Below, piece by piece: positions 27,663 through 37,760 of a DNA stretch of 64,000 nt (within the stretch, counting starts at the first letter, position 1; every line of letters starts with the position of its first letter). The position numbers and the translations under genes are program-made. Below the pieces are notes generated by a model. That model was not told the origin of the DNA and ran no database searches. It was given only the letters and a program-made list of their open reading frames with translations. The stretch is taken from assembly GCA_965218865.1 (NCBI GenBank), contig CBDCME010000043.1, forward strand, positions 1 to 64,000. Reading direction: 5' to 3'. The stretch is from CBDCME01 sp965218865 (GTDB lineage Bacteria; Pseudomonadota; Alphaproteobacteria; JAAXGF01).

Positions 27663-28538
27663 TGAACAAATTGCCCTTAAAGACCCGTTCCTTGATCCTG
27701 AATATGCTCTGCGAAGGTCAGTCTATGCGGGCGACTGGCCGATGTGAGCTTCAACACCGTCGCCAAGCTCCTGATCGACGCGGGCAAGGTCTGCGCCGAT
27801 CTTCACGACGAGCTGGTGCAAGATGTTACCGCCAGCCGCGTCCAGTGCGACGAAATCTGGGCGTTCACCTACGCCAAACAAAAGAACGTCGCTCGGGCCA
27901 AGGCTGCGCTGGCCAAAGCCGGGGACACTTGGACCTGGACCGCGCTGGACAGCGACAGCAAGTTGATCGTTTCCTGGCTGGTAGGCGGTCGCGACGGCGA
28001 TCATGCAATTGAGTTCATGGACGATCTTCGCAGCCGTCTAGCGAACCGAGTTCAATTGACCACAGACGGCCACAAGGCGTATTTGGAAGCCGTCGAAGGC
28101 GCGTTTGGCGGTGACGTGGACTATGCGCAGCTTATCAAGCTGTACGGCGAGCCCACGGGCCAGAAGGGCCATGAGCGGAAGTACAGCCCTTCGGAATGCA
28201 CCGGAACACGCAAGCGCCGGATCGAGGGCAATCCCGACCGGGCGGCTGTAAGCACGTCCCATGTTGAACGCCAGAATCTCACGATGCGGATGCAAATGCG
28301 CCGATTTACTCGGTTGACCAATGCATTCTCCAAGAAATTTGAGAATCACATGCACATGGTGGCGCTCTACACCGTCTGGTACAACTTTATCCGCATCCAC
28401 AAGACACTTCGCGTCACCCCGGCGATGGAAGCCAGCTTGAGCAAAACGGTATGGGACATGGAAGACTTGGTGCGGATCATGGACGAGCGCGCACCAAAAC
28501 CAGGCCGGCCCAAGATCTACAACAAGATTTCAAACTGA
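27663..28538 (+). pseudogene. IS1-like transposase with a small internal deletion
   Basis: The start MNKLPLKTRSLILNMLCEGQ matches proteins commonly annotated as IS1-family transposases. After MRA a few codons are missing and the frame shifts near 27728; it then continues as LADVSFNTVAKLLIDAG, RVQCDEIWAFTYAKQKNV (catalytic Asp), QLTTDGHKAYLEAVEGAF and HVERQNLTMRMQMRRFTRLT. The C-terminal part is intact to 28538. I could not define matching terminal repeats, so the element limits are unknown; the right side runs into the IS630 copy 2. Confidence 0.75.
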
Positions 28539-28600
28539 TGCACTACCCCTTTTTGTCTCCTGTTGACACTAATGAATGACTGCCTTACACTGAACACCCC

Positions 28601-29754
28601 AGAGTTTGACTCGCGCAAAGGTTTACACGCTAGGTTTTGTGTGATTCAAGGTTGTTGGCAACAAGGGAGTGTGTTCAATGCCAACGATTCCTTTGCGAAA
28701 CGACTTTGATGCTGAAAGAGTCCGTGTTCTTGCGGCACGGAGCGATGATGGGAACCAGGCGCGACGGCTTTTGTCGATGGCGGCCATCTACGATGGGATG
28801 GATCGAGCGTGCGCGGCGGGTATTGGCGGCATGGATCGGCAGACGTTGCGGGACTGGGTTCACCGGTTCAACGCGGGAGGTCCGGCCGGTCTGATCGACC
28901 GCAAGCCGAACGGGGCGTTGCGTCGGTTGACGCCGTCGCAAATGGCGGCGCTTTCGCGGGCTATCGAGGCCGGTCCCGATCCCGAACGGGATGGGGTCGT
29001 GCGCTGGCGCCTGCATCGATCTCAAGCAACTGATCCGAACGCGCTTCGGCGTGGACTATCACGAGCGGAGCGTCGGCAAGCTGCTGGCCGCGCTCGGGTT
29101 CTCGCATATTTCCGCGCGCCCGCGCCACGTCGGCCAGGATGCGCGGGCACAGGAGGAATTTAAAAAAAAGTTTTCCCGAACACTTGGCGAAAATCGTAGC
29201 GGCACAGCCACCGGACACGCCCATCGAGGTTTAGTTTCAAGATGAAATGCGCGTCGGCCAGAAGAACAGCCTGGTGCGCCAGTGGGCCCCAAAGGGATCG
29301 CGCCCGCGCCAGGTCAAGGACCTACGGACCTCTTCGGCGTATCTCTTCGGCGCCATCTGCCCCGAGCGCGGTGAGGGCGCGGCGCTGGTCATGCCGAGCG
29401 CCAATACTGAAGCCATGGACCTGCATCTCGAGGAAATCAGCCGGGCCGTTGCCCCAAACGCCCATGCCGTCGTGCTGCTCGACCAAGCCGCATGGCACAC
29501 CACTGCCAAACTCGGCATCCCGGAGAACATCTCCCTCGTGCCTTTGCCACCCAAGTCCCCGGAGCTCAATCCCGCCGAAAATGTCTGGCAATACCTCCGC
29601 CAGAACTGGCTCTCCAATCGTGTCTTCGACTCCTATGAAGCCATCGTCGAGGCCTCTTGCCAAGCCTGGAACAACCTGACCGACCAACCTTGGAAGATCA
29701 TGTCCATCGGCCTCAGAGCGTGGGCTCGCACAAGTCAATGTTAAGGGCGGTTGG
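28601..29754 (+). mobile_element. IS630-family element, copy 2 (left end altered)
   Basis: Identical to copy 1 at almost every position from AGAGTTTGAC (28601) to GGCGGTTGG (29754), followed by TA. The outer 12 or so bases of the left inverted repeat (CCAACCGCCCT in copy 1) are replaced by ACTGAACACCCC. The left end has therefore been lost or rearranged at the junction with the IS1-like remnant, and the copy should be immobile. Confidence 0.85.
28678..29744 (+). pseudogene. IS630-family transposase, copy 2, with frameshifts and an amber codon
   Basis: Same protein as copy 1. An extra C at 29010-29011 shifts the frame after VVRWR. The shared A8 run gives the same second shift. The Trp codon before FQDEM is TAG at 29232-29234, just before the first catalytic Asp. 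The remaining catalytic part is clean and has ENVWQYLRQNW where copy 1 carries Gly. The private lesions differ from those of copy 1, so the two copies decayed independently. Confidence 0.85.
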
Positions 29755-30476
29755 TATCAGTCTGACGGTAAAGAGTCAGGATTAGGAGGTTCGCTGGGGT
29801 GCCGAACGTCCGAATCGGACAACAAGACTCGCGTAAACGGAGCGTCTGTTGGAAAATCAAAGAATATTCATCAGCTACGCGACAAAGGACGCGCGCACTG
29901 CAAAAAGGGTCTGTGAACATTTAGAGAACAGTAGATACGAGGTATGGATTGCGCCAAGAAACATACCCCACGGTCAACCCTACCCAAAAGCAATTATAGA
30001 AGGAATCGACAGATCAAGCGCGGTCGTTCTTCTACTTTCACGATACTCAAATAAGTCGCGTTATGTGGAAAGAGAAATCGAGCGTGCCGTTTCGAAAAAC
30101 AAACCAATTCTTACCGCCCAATTGGAGGAACTCGCTCCGTCACAGACGCTGGAGTTTCTCGTTTCACTGTTGCAAATGGTCGACGCATTTTCTGAGCCGG
30201 AAGGCGTTTGGCTCGCCAAACTTAGCGAAGCGATCCGCTCTCTGTCGGTTCAGGATAAGCATGACGCAAAGCCCATCCCCACAATCCGACCAGGAAGATG
30301 CTCTCAACGAACCGTGATTATCATGGGTGCGATTGTTGTAGTCATTGCAACCGTGACGGCTTTTTTGGCGGGATCATCGTCTCGGTTCGTAACTTGTTCC
30401 CCTGGTCAACTACGCGCGTGCTTTGCTGACGGGGGAATATTTGTTTTCGCGGCCCTGATGCTGATTGTTTTAATTT

Positions 30477-31504
30477 GGCTCAGTTCGTGAACCGTATGCA
30501 TGGCTTCGCCATGGCTGCGGCCAAGCATGCTCTCGGGGTCGGTCGGTCGGCGAGTTCGATGAGATGGAACCAGCGCAGGTAACTGTCGAGATACTTGGTG
30601 GCGATGCCGCGGTAGCGTCGCAGGAAGCCCTTGAGTTGGCTATGACGGCTGTTGACCGTCTGGATGTGCAGGGCGCCGCGTACCCGTTCTCCGGCGGAGA
30701 GATTGACCGTCTCGTGGCGGATGGCGAGCGCCGCTGCGGCGGGCGGGTAACAGCGGCTGGCGTCGGAGACGAGCAAGGCATCCGGGGCAATGACCGGTTC
30801 CAGCGCCTCCTTCAGGCTATCGGCATTGACGGTGGGCAGCGTCCTGCTGAGCGTTGCGCCGCCACGGTCGGCGGCGACCAGAACCGGCACTTGCTCACGA
30901 GAGATCCCGCGCTTGCCGGCTTTTCCGCCGCGCCGGCGTGGCTTGCGGTCCAGTTTCCGGTCTCCCTTCCGGCTTTCGAGCACGAAGGTCTCGTCGGCCT
31001 CGACGATCCCGCCGAGCCGGTCCGGGGCTTGCCGGACCGCCTCAAGGAAGCGGTGGCGCCAGCGAAACGCCGTGCTCGGCGCAATGCCGCACCGCCGCGC
31101 CGAGGCGCGCACCGTTTCCCCTTGCGCCAGGGCCTTGCCGAAGGACAGCCAGCGCTCCTTGCGGTGCAGGCCCGAAAGCGGCGTACCGGTCAGCGCGCCG
31201 AATGTCTTCCCGCAAGCCTTGCACCGGTAGCGGCGCAGACCGCGCGCCTTGCCGCGCGAGACCGCCCCGCCGCTGCCGCAATGCGGGCAGCGCCGCGCTT
31301 CGTCCACGCCGAGTTCGATCGCCGCCAGCGAGGCCGCGCCCTCCGGCCGTCCCGACAGGGCCGCCATCACCTCCTCGCGCTGGGCCGGCGTCAGCCCGTC
31401 CACATGCGAAAGCCAGTCTCGAAACCGCTCGTGATCCATCTCCTCGCTCCCTTAAACAAACCGGGAACATTCTACCACAATGCATACCAAATGCGAACTG
31501 AGCC
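30477..31504 (-). mobile_element. IS1595-family element (intact)
   Basis: 1028 bp with inverted ends GGCTCAGTTCG...GTATGCAT and an exact 8-bp target duplication TTTAATTT (30469-30476 and 31505-31512), as expected for IS1595. It carries one intact transposase gene and sits inside the TIR-membrane gene. Confidence 0.92.
30480..31439 (-). CDS. IS1595-family (ISXO2-like) transposase
   Basis: 319 residues. An N-terminal zinc ribbon (RRCPHCGSGGAVSRGKARGL, YRCKACGKTFG) is followed by a helix-turn-helix (RRCGIAPSTAFRWRHRFL). The ISXO2-like catalytic domain has GGIVEADETFVLES, LLVSDASRCY and HIQTVNSRHSQLKGFL. No lesion is visible, so it is probably active. Confidence 0.9.
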   Translation of the reverse strand: MDHERFRDWLSHVDGLTPAQREEVMAALSGRPEGAASLAAIELGVDEARRCPHCGSGGAVSRGKARGLRRYRCKACGKTFGALTGTPLSGLHRKERWLSFGKALAQGETVRASARRCGIAPSTAFRWRHRFLEAVRQAPDRLGGIVEADETFVLESRKGDRKLDRKPRRRGGKAGKRGISREQVPVLVAADRGGATLSRTLPTVNADSLKEALEPVIAPDALLVSDASRCYPPAAAALAIRHETVNLSAGERVRGALHIQTVNSRHSQLKGFLRRYRGIATKYLDSYLRWFHLIELADRPTPRACLAAAMAKPCIRFTN

Positions 31505-31628
31505 TTTAATTTTGATCCTGGGTGTCATTTTTTGGTCGAGACTAGCCAGGATTGGCATTCGGACATCCGACGTTCTTGTTGTGATCGGAATGATTGGGGC
31601 ATCAGCTCTTTTTTTCTAGGCATACGTC

Positions 31629-32552
31629 TTGACCCCGATGGTCGTGCTGACTGTTTTCGCACTCCTCTATTGCGCGGTTAGGAAGTGGCTGATCCCGCCC
31701 TGGTCAACGGCATTGTCGATGTTGATGCTCATCGTAAGCGCGGGGTCGACCTGGGTCGAGGGATACCTTTATCGGCATCTTATTAGTGATAATACGATCG
31801 TGATTCTGTTGCCAGATACATCGAGTTTCGGGACCGCGAACGGCGAAAGCTTACTGGAGCGAAAGAGGTTTTACGACGAGATTCTTGGTTCGCTCAGGAA
31901 TATCGTCCGCACTTCCAATACTGTTGCGGTCCTTCCTGTTTCCCGTCCGTCAGAAGCGGAGTATCAGCAGATTTACAGCAAGGCGTATTCCGACAATCGG
32001 TTACTATCACGCTTGTTTGGTGAGGCCGCACTTGGGCTCTGGCCATTCAATACCGTAATTGTGTTTACCCTCCAGCCAAGAAGAACGTGCGGTGAAACGC
32101 GGGTGAACATGGACGTGTGGGCGTACACCTGGACGCTCGGCGATCCACCGTTTTGGGCCAGGGGGAAGCTCCGCAGATCCTCGCAGTGGACGGGTTATGA
32201 CTGGCAATTCACATTAAGTAATCAGGAACGGCATCTTTCATCTCTGATTTTTGGATTAGAATCCCTTTCATTTTTGCAAAAAACACACGGAAACCGGATA
32301 GACGATAAGAACTTTATTCTGGTAATGGATGAACTACTCCAGCTTTTTCTATTGTACGAAAGATACAATGGGTCAAATTTGCTCGTCGAAGAGATAAAGT
32401 ACGCCTTATCTTCGACAGAAATAAATTCGAAACGGATCACAATTGACGCGATTAAAAAGCATCACCAATCCGAAATTTTATCTCGGTTTAAAGATAAGAG
32501 ATGCCTCACCGAGCAGGAACAAGAGATCAATCGGTTTTCGGCCGAGTTTTGA
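31629..32552 (+). CDS. Unknown membrane-anchored protein of the TIR-ABC operon
   Basis: 307 residues from TTG 31629, nine bases after the TIR gene stop; an ATG nine bases further in is the alternative start. Two N-terminal hydrophobic helices (VVLTVFALLYCAV, ALSMLMLIVSAGSTWVEG) are followed by a soluble domain with DNTIVILLPDTSSFGTANGE and AALGLWPFNTVIVFTLQP. The C-terminal third is helical (ILVMDELLQLFLLYERYNGS). I recognise no family. It abuts the next gene with no gap. Lower GC than the metabolic genes suggests acquisition. Confidence 0.6.
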   Translation: MTPMVVLTVFALLYCAVRKWLIPPWSTALSMLMLIVSAGSTWVEGYLYRHLISDNTIVILLPDTSSFGTANGESLLERKRFYDEILGSLRNIVRTSNTVAVLPVSRPSEAEYQQIYSKAYSDNRLLSRLFGEAALGLWPFNTVIVFTLQPRRTCGETRVNMDVWAYTWTLGDPPFWARGKLRRSSQWTGYDWQFTLSNQERHLSSLIFGLESLSFLQKTHGNRIDDKNFILVMDELLQLFLLYERYNGSNLLVEEIKYALSSTEINSKRITIDAIKKHHQSEILSRFKDKRCLTEQEQEINRFSAEF

Positions 32553-34858
32553 TTGGAACGGATGAAGATGTTTATGAGTACATCCAGGATACGCGTAACT
32601 TCATGGCTATTTGGAGCTTTGATCGCGTTGATCTGTTTTATTCCCGCTTTTGGCCTGATCAGTCGAATTTCCGCTCTGCCAGATGTAATCCGCTACGTCC
32701 CGTCCGATTTTTCCATGTTCGTGTACTCCGCTAGCATTGGCGAGCTTTGGGATGCAGCCGATGGGCATCTATACGAATACTTCGAGCGTGCGTCCGATTA
32801 TATCGATCTAAAAGAAAGAGAATCGGAATTCGAACGCGATCAAGGCCCGATAACGCAGTCGGTCTCGGACTTTCTCGGATAGCTCCGCGAGACGGATCTC
32901 GAAGTCACGAGCCCCGACGATTTCCGCAAATGGGGGTTGAACCCAGATCGACCGTTGCTGATCACTAGCCGTGGAGCGCCCATGGCCGGAGATGTGTTGG
33001 CGATCGTGCCGATCGCTGACCACATTGCTTGTAAAAATTTTTTGATCGACCATCTTGGGGCACCGGCCGTTGGAACATTCAAGCTCCCCGACGCGAAGAA
33101 TGGGAAACGATTCGAGTTTAATACTTATGACCTTAGCGGCAAACTCGTTCGCTATTTCCCAGAGCAGTACCCGTGCGGAGATGCTTTGCGACGATTCATT
33201 CCGTCGGCGCGGATCGGTACGCCACAAAAGTACCTGATTATTGGGAGCGAGGCGGACGACATTCCCGCGGAAATGATGATCTACGAGGTAGCCAAAGACG
33301 AATCGGTCTGGGAGGTTACGGGCGAGACCGTTACTGTCAAAGCGAGCCCAACAAACGACAACCCAGTATTTGTTTACGACGCTGGAAACCGCCGGATAGA
33401 GGTCATGGCGACCGCCGCGGGACTGTGCGTCGCGTACGTCGATCACAGCACGGCCGCCGCACTAATCTCGAAACCTTCGTTCGCGCTGTCCTCGAACCAG
33501 AGCACAACGAGGAAATGTTGGCTTCTATGGATACGCTGGAACTCGGTCTCGGTCATGCCAAATCTGGTTCGTTTCCACCGCAGATTTGGGGCTACGGCAG
33601 ACAGGTCGGATCGAATATCGTGGGACCCATTGCCTTCGCCCTCGGGTTCGCACCTGATCGGTTAAGCACGAGGGTGTGGTCAAGCGTTGGCTCTCAGGAA
33701 TCGCGCATACTCCAACAGTTTCTGACCCGTGCCGGCGGCAGGATCGGTCGCGGGACGGAAAGAAGGGCTCCGATCGCCGTTCAATTTTCCGATCCGAGCC
33801 TCAGGGCGTACGAGCGTTATGTAAACTGGCTGGTCTCCGACGAACTGATTGCCGAATTCCGAGATGAGCTAGGGTATTACGATGTTGTCTTTGACGTCCT
33901 GAAGGAGAATGCCGATTCCGTTGACGCGGCTGAAATGTTTTTGACCGGTGTGCGAGAGACGATTCCCACGGTGGTCCTAACTTTCTCGATGAACCAGCAG
34001 GACGCGGAGGAGGCCGTGTTTCGCATACAAAAACGATTCCGACAGCGTCGCGATAAGGAAATCTATTCGTCAGCGATTATCGATTACCTGGGGCCTGCTG
34101 AATACGAAGCCAATCGGAACAGACGATTTTCGGAACTTCTCACCATAATGGAAAAGACCTTGAAAGGAGCTTCGACGCAATCCCCAGATGGAACGAATTC
34201 GTCAGAGATATCAGAATTGGAGAGCATCGATTTTTCTTCAATGAATTCCACATTTCAGGAAGCACAAATTCTGCGCTCAGAAGATTTTCCTCTTTGGGAC
34301 CGCCTCGGATCGGAACGCGACTATCAAAGATCCGATTTTGACAACCGTGAATACGTTGAATGTTTGCAATCGCAAACGTTAACTCAGCCCGGTCACGAAG
34401 GGTACGTCAACTGCGCGAGCGAAAGGCGGTATCGATATCTTTTTCCCCCGGTATCCGAGAATGATTTTCTGCATCGGGTAAAATTCGAGGGATTGACGGA
34501 CGCGGATCGTAATGCGCTTGAAGGCGGAGAATTTCGTTCGGTCAGCTTCTACGACCAGAGCGAAAACGTGTTGTGGATCGCGATGGACGCCGAAGTGCTT
34601 ATCGACGTCCTATTCCGCGAACGAGGGGTGGGGAACCTCAACGGGTATTGGTCCAAGAACATGGAACATACAAAGTTGGTTTTTGAAGGCAGCCCCAGGA
34701 GGATTGTGAATGAGCTACGGTTAACTTCCGAAGAGCAAGCTCAGGAGATGGGCATCCGGTTAGCCGAGGATCTACGATCGTATCGGCGGGTGTTCGTTGC
34801 GTTGAATGTTTTGGCGGACCGGCAAGGTATCGTCGTCGAGATCGCGGCACGACGGTAA
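32553..34858 (+). pseudogene. Large membrane-anchored unknown protein, broken by an amber codon and a frameshift
   Basis: The frame opens at TTG 32553; ATG 32562 is an alternative. An N-terminal helix (VTSWLFGALIALICFIPAFG) anchors a large domain, probably periplasmic, of about 730 residues. TAG at 32880-32882 interrupts it after VSDFLG; the same frame continues with LRETDLEVTSPDDFRKWG and LLITSRGAPMAGDVLAIVPI. Near 33465 one base has been lost; the frame then continues NLETFVRAVLEPEHNEEM through FALGFAPDRLST to AALNVLADRQ-like sequence near the end (VFVALNVLADRQGIVVEIAA). No family recognised. It lies between the TIR gene pair and an ABC ATPase and may be a substrate-handling or sensor part of that system. 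Confidence 0.6.
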
Positions 34859-34865
34859 ATCGCAT

Positions 34866-35483
34866 ATGAATGAAAATTCTCTCTTATCAACTTCAGGTAT
34901 CGTCAAGAAATACGGGCGCGACGTTTCGATCGAGTTCAACGACCTCGAGCTTCTTTTCGGCGAAGCAGTCCTTATTCTTGGTGGAAACGCGACCGGCAAA
35001 TCGACGCTGATCAGATTGCTGGCGGGCCTAACACTCCCGACGTTGGGACAAATTCACCGGTCCCGTCACATTCGCGCCGCGCGCGTCGCGTATCTTGGCC
35101 AACGGGACGGCTTCTACCCGAAATTGACGCTTGCCGAGAATATTTCCGTGGCCATGAATTTGTATGGTTTGAAAAGTGTCGTGGATTTCCGCTCCCTTGA
35201 GTTCTTGTACGAAATCGATTTTACAGCGAATTTACATAGACCGGTGGGGCATCTTTCTGGAGGCGAGCAACGAATTGCAGCGCTCGGTGTGATCCTGTCG
35301 GTCCAGCTCGATGGGCTTTTTCTTGACGAGCCATATGGCGGCTTGGCCGAGAATCGGATGAGTACCGTATCCGCGGCGTTGAATCGTGCCGCAGAAAAAA
35401 TGGCGTTTATCGTCCTTTCGTCGCATCAGGAGCCCCCCGGGTTCACGCACGATCGCGTTATTCGGCTTGCTCCGACAAAATAA
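34866..35483 (+). CDS. ABC transporter ATP-binding protein of the TIR-ABC operon
   Basis: 205 residues from ATG 34866 (MNENSLLSTSGIVKKYGRD), seven bases after the preceding stop. Walker A is GGNATGKST, the signature is LSGGEQR, Walker B is LDGLFLDEPYGG and the switch His is in VLSSHQEPP. It is short, like CcmA/NosF-type ATPases that pair with ABC-2 permeases. Its last base overlaps the permease start. The ORF is intact although its partner is not. Confidence 0.85.
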   Translation: MNENSLLSTSGIVKKYGRDVSIEFNDLELLFGEAVLILGGNATGKSTLIRLLAGLTLPTLGQIHRSRHIRAARVAYLGQRDGFYPKLTLAENISVAMNLYGLKSVVDFRSLEFLYEIDFTANLHRPVGHLSGGEQRIAALGVILSVQLDGLFLDEPYGGLAENRMSTVSAALNRAAEKMAFIVLSSHQEPPGFTHDRVIRLAPTK

Positions 35484-35860
35484 TGTGGCGCGTTTTCATT
35501 AAGGACATTCGCGAGTTGGCGGCCGCCCCAATGCTCGTTGTCTTTCTGGTTGTTTGGCCGTGTGTCGTCCTCGTCGTAGCAAAAAGTATAACGGATTATG
35601 AGCCGCGTGTTTCACTTTACGTCGACCACGCCAACAACTCTTTTTACCCTCATTGGACGTCGGTCGTTGGGCAATTGAGGGACATTCCCGAAGTGGAGAT
35701 CGTGGATCGAGACCGACGGGGCCGTTCAGTTTGGGATTTCCTCGCAGAGGAGAAGATCGACGGCGCTCTGATTTGGCATGATCCTATATTTGTCAACGAA
35801 ACCCCTGTCGGGTGGATTTTATATATCAATCCAAAAAAGGAACATATGAAACCACTACTA

Positions 35861-36968
35861 ATATCCCAAAATAATACCTGACATATTGATCGGACTGTGC
35901 TATACATGGTGCATGGAAGCGCGTGACTTTCGTGGCATTGGTCGGGCGGCGCAGGAGGAACTCCGGCGTCGGGCGATCGTGCTTGTCGAGCAGGGTGGAT
36001 CGAGCCGGGCCGAGGCGGCCAGGGTTGTTGGCGTGCAGCGGCAGACGGTCAACATCTGGCTCAAGCGGTATCGCGAACGGGGCGAGGACGGCCTCCTGGA
36101 TGGTCGTCGGGTTTCCGGACGCAAGGGCAAGGGGGCGCTGACCACCGAGGAGGGCCGGCAAGTCCGCCGCTGGATCGCCGACAAGACGCCCGATCAGCTC
36201 AAACTGCCGTTTGCATTGTGGACGTCCCGTGCGGTGCGCGAGTTGATCGAGCGCCGGTTGGGCAAGCGCCTTGGCCTGTCGACCGTCCAGCTCTACCTGA
36301 AGCGCTGGGGCATGACCCCGCAAAAGCCGCTGGCGCGCGCCAAACAACGCTCGCCCGCCGCCGTGGCCGCCTGGTTGGAGCGCGACTACCCGGCGATCGC
36401 CGGGCGCGCCAAGCGAGAGAGAGCCGTCGTCTACTGGGGCGACGAGACCGGCATCTCCAACCAAGACCAGATCGGCCGCAGTTATGCCCCAAGAGGCCAG
36501 ACGCCGGTGGTTGGCCGGACCGCCAAGAAGATCTCCAAGAGCATGATTTCGGCCGTCTCCAACCGCGGCCTGATGCGCTTCATGCTGTATGATGGGGCGC
36601 TTAACGTCGATCGCTTCATCATCTTCCTGCGGCGGCTGATCAAGGACGCAAAGCAGAAGGTGTTCCTGATCATAGATAACCTGAAGGTGCACCACGCCAA
36701 GTGGGTCAAGGCCTGGACTCTGAGCCATCGCCACGAGATCAAGCTGTTCTACCTCCCGGCCCCCGAGTGCAACCCGGACGAATACTTGAACAACGATGTC
36801 AAGCAGAAGTTACGCCAAAAGCCGCAGCCCGGCACCAAGGACGAACTTGACAAGAATACCCGCGCCGTCTTGCGCGCAATTCAGCGTTCATCGGATCGAG
36901 TGCGCGGTTACTTCCGGCCCCACCCGGTCAAATATGCCGCCTGATCGTCAGGTGTCATATTAGGATAT
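35861..36968 (+). mobile_element. IS630-family element of a second type (intact)
   Basis: 1108 bp flanked by TA (35859-35860 and 36969-36970). Ends are ATATCCCAAAATAATACCTG and, in reverse, ATATCCTAATATGACACCTG. It carries one intact transposase and interrupts the ABC-2 permease gene in frame. Confidence 0.9.
35913..36944 (+). CDS. IS630-family transposase
   Basis: 343 residues from ATG 35913 (MEARDFRGIGRAAQEELRRR). A helix-turn-helix (AARVVGVQRQTVNIWLKRYR) is followed by GLSTVQLYLKRWGMTPQKP. The DDE triad is visible in VYWGDETGISNQ, VFLIIDNLKVHHAKW and PECNPDEYLNND. No lesion is visible. It is a different lineage from the IS630 copies at 792 and 28601. Confidence 0.9.
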   Translation: MEARDFRGIGRAAQEELRRRAIVLVEQGGSSRAEAARVVGVQRQTVNIWLKRYRERGEDGLLDGRRVSGRKGKGALTTEEGRQVRRWIADKTPDQLKLPFALWTSRAVRELIERRLGKRLGLSTVQLYLKRWGMTPQKPLARAKQRSPAAVAAWLERDYPAIAGRAKRERAVVYWGDETGISNQDQIGRSYAPRGQTPVVGRTAKKISKSMISAVSNRGLMRFMLYDGALNVDRFIIFLRRLIKDAKQKVFLIIDNLKVHHAKWVKAWTLSHRHEIKLFYLPAPECNPDEYLNNDVKQKLRQKPQPGTKDELDKNTRAVLRAIQRSSDRVRGYFRPHPVKYAA

Positions 36969-37760
36969 TAATAATTCAGAAAATTGCATTCGTAATTCAC
37001 TTAAGTTTTATCGCGGAAATTGGAAAACCTGAAGTCCTACCTGAACCAGATTTATTTAATGTACCCACAAGCGCCCCATATATCATTAGCGATGTTTCGG
37101 CACTGGCAATGTCAATGGAATCGATTGACGGGGTTCAATGGCCCTTGCTCGTGATGGAGCGTGATGGGTCCGACAATGACCAACGTTCGTCGCTCGTACC
37201 GCCCCTGGCGGTGATGTTGGCATCATTTACGTCATTCTTGCTTGCCGCGGGAACGATAATTCGCGAGCGGGAAAACGGGACGCTGCCTCTGCTGCTGATG
37301 TCACCGAAGATCGGTTGGGAGCGCTTGTTCCTCGGCAAGATCATGTTGCCGCTGCTTGCCGGTGTTGTCGTGCTTCTTTTGCTTACTTCGGTGAGCTACG
37401 CCTTGCTAGGGTTCGGAATGAAACCGGGTTTTCTAAGCCCCATCGCGTTGCAGGGAGCCGGGCTCACGGCGATAACATTCCAAGGAATTGTCGTATCCTG
37501 CCTTTTGCGGACTCAATTCCAGGCGACGGTCGCCGGAGCCGGGTATCTGATCGCGCTAATATTATTCACGAACGGAATTTTTCTGTTCGGTGAAGAACAG
37601 GTATTCATTAGCTTCATCGGAGATTTGCTGCCCGCCACTTCCATGCATCACTCATGGACGGGCTGGATGTATCATGGCGCGGCTGGTGGCGTTGATCCGC
37701 AAGACGTCACTCGCGTACTGATCCAACTCACGGTGTGTGCGCTCTTGGCGAGGCTAGGGC

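Larger units (their letters stand above)
29849..31619 (+). pseudogene. TIR-domain membrane protein split by IS1595
   Basis: From TTG 29849 the protein begins with a TIR domain: RIFISYATKDARTAKRVCEH, YEVWIAPRNIPHGQPYPKAI, AVVLLLSRYSNKSRYVEREI. The Glu in YVERE is where NAD-cleaving TIR domains carry their catalytic residue. After residue ~145 come hydrophobic helices (TVIIMGAIVVVIATVTAFLA; IFVFAALMLIVLI). IS1595 (30477-31504) interrupts the second. Removing it with one TTTAATTT duplication gives LIVLILILGVIFWSRLA and a last helix, ending TAG 31619; about 244 residues in total. Bacterial TIR proteins often serve in anti-phage defence. It is the first gene of a tight five-gene operon with an ABC transporter. 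Confidence 0.75.
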
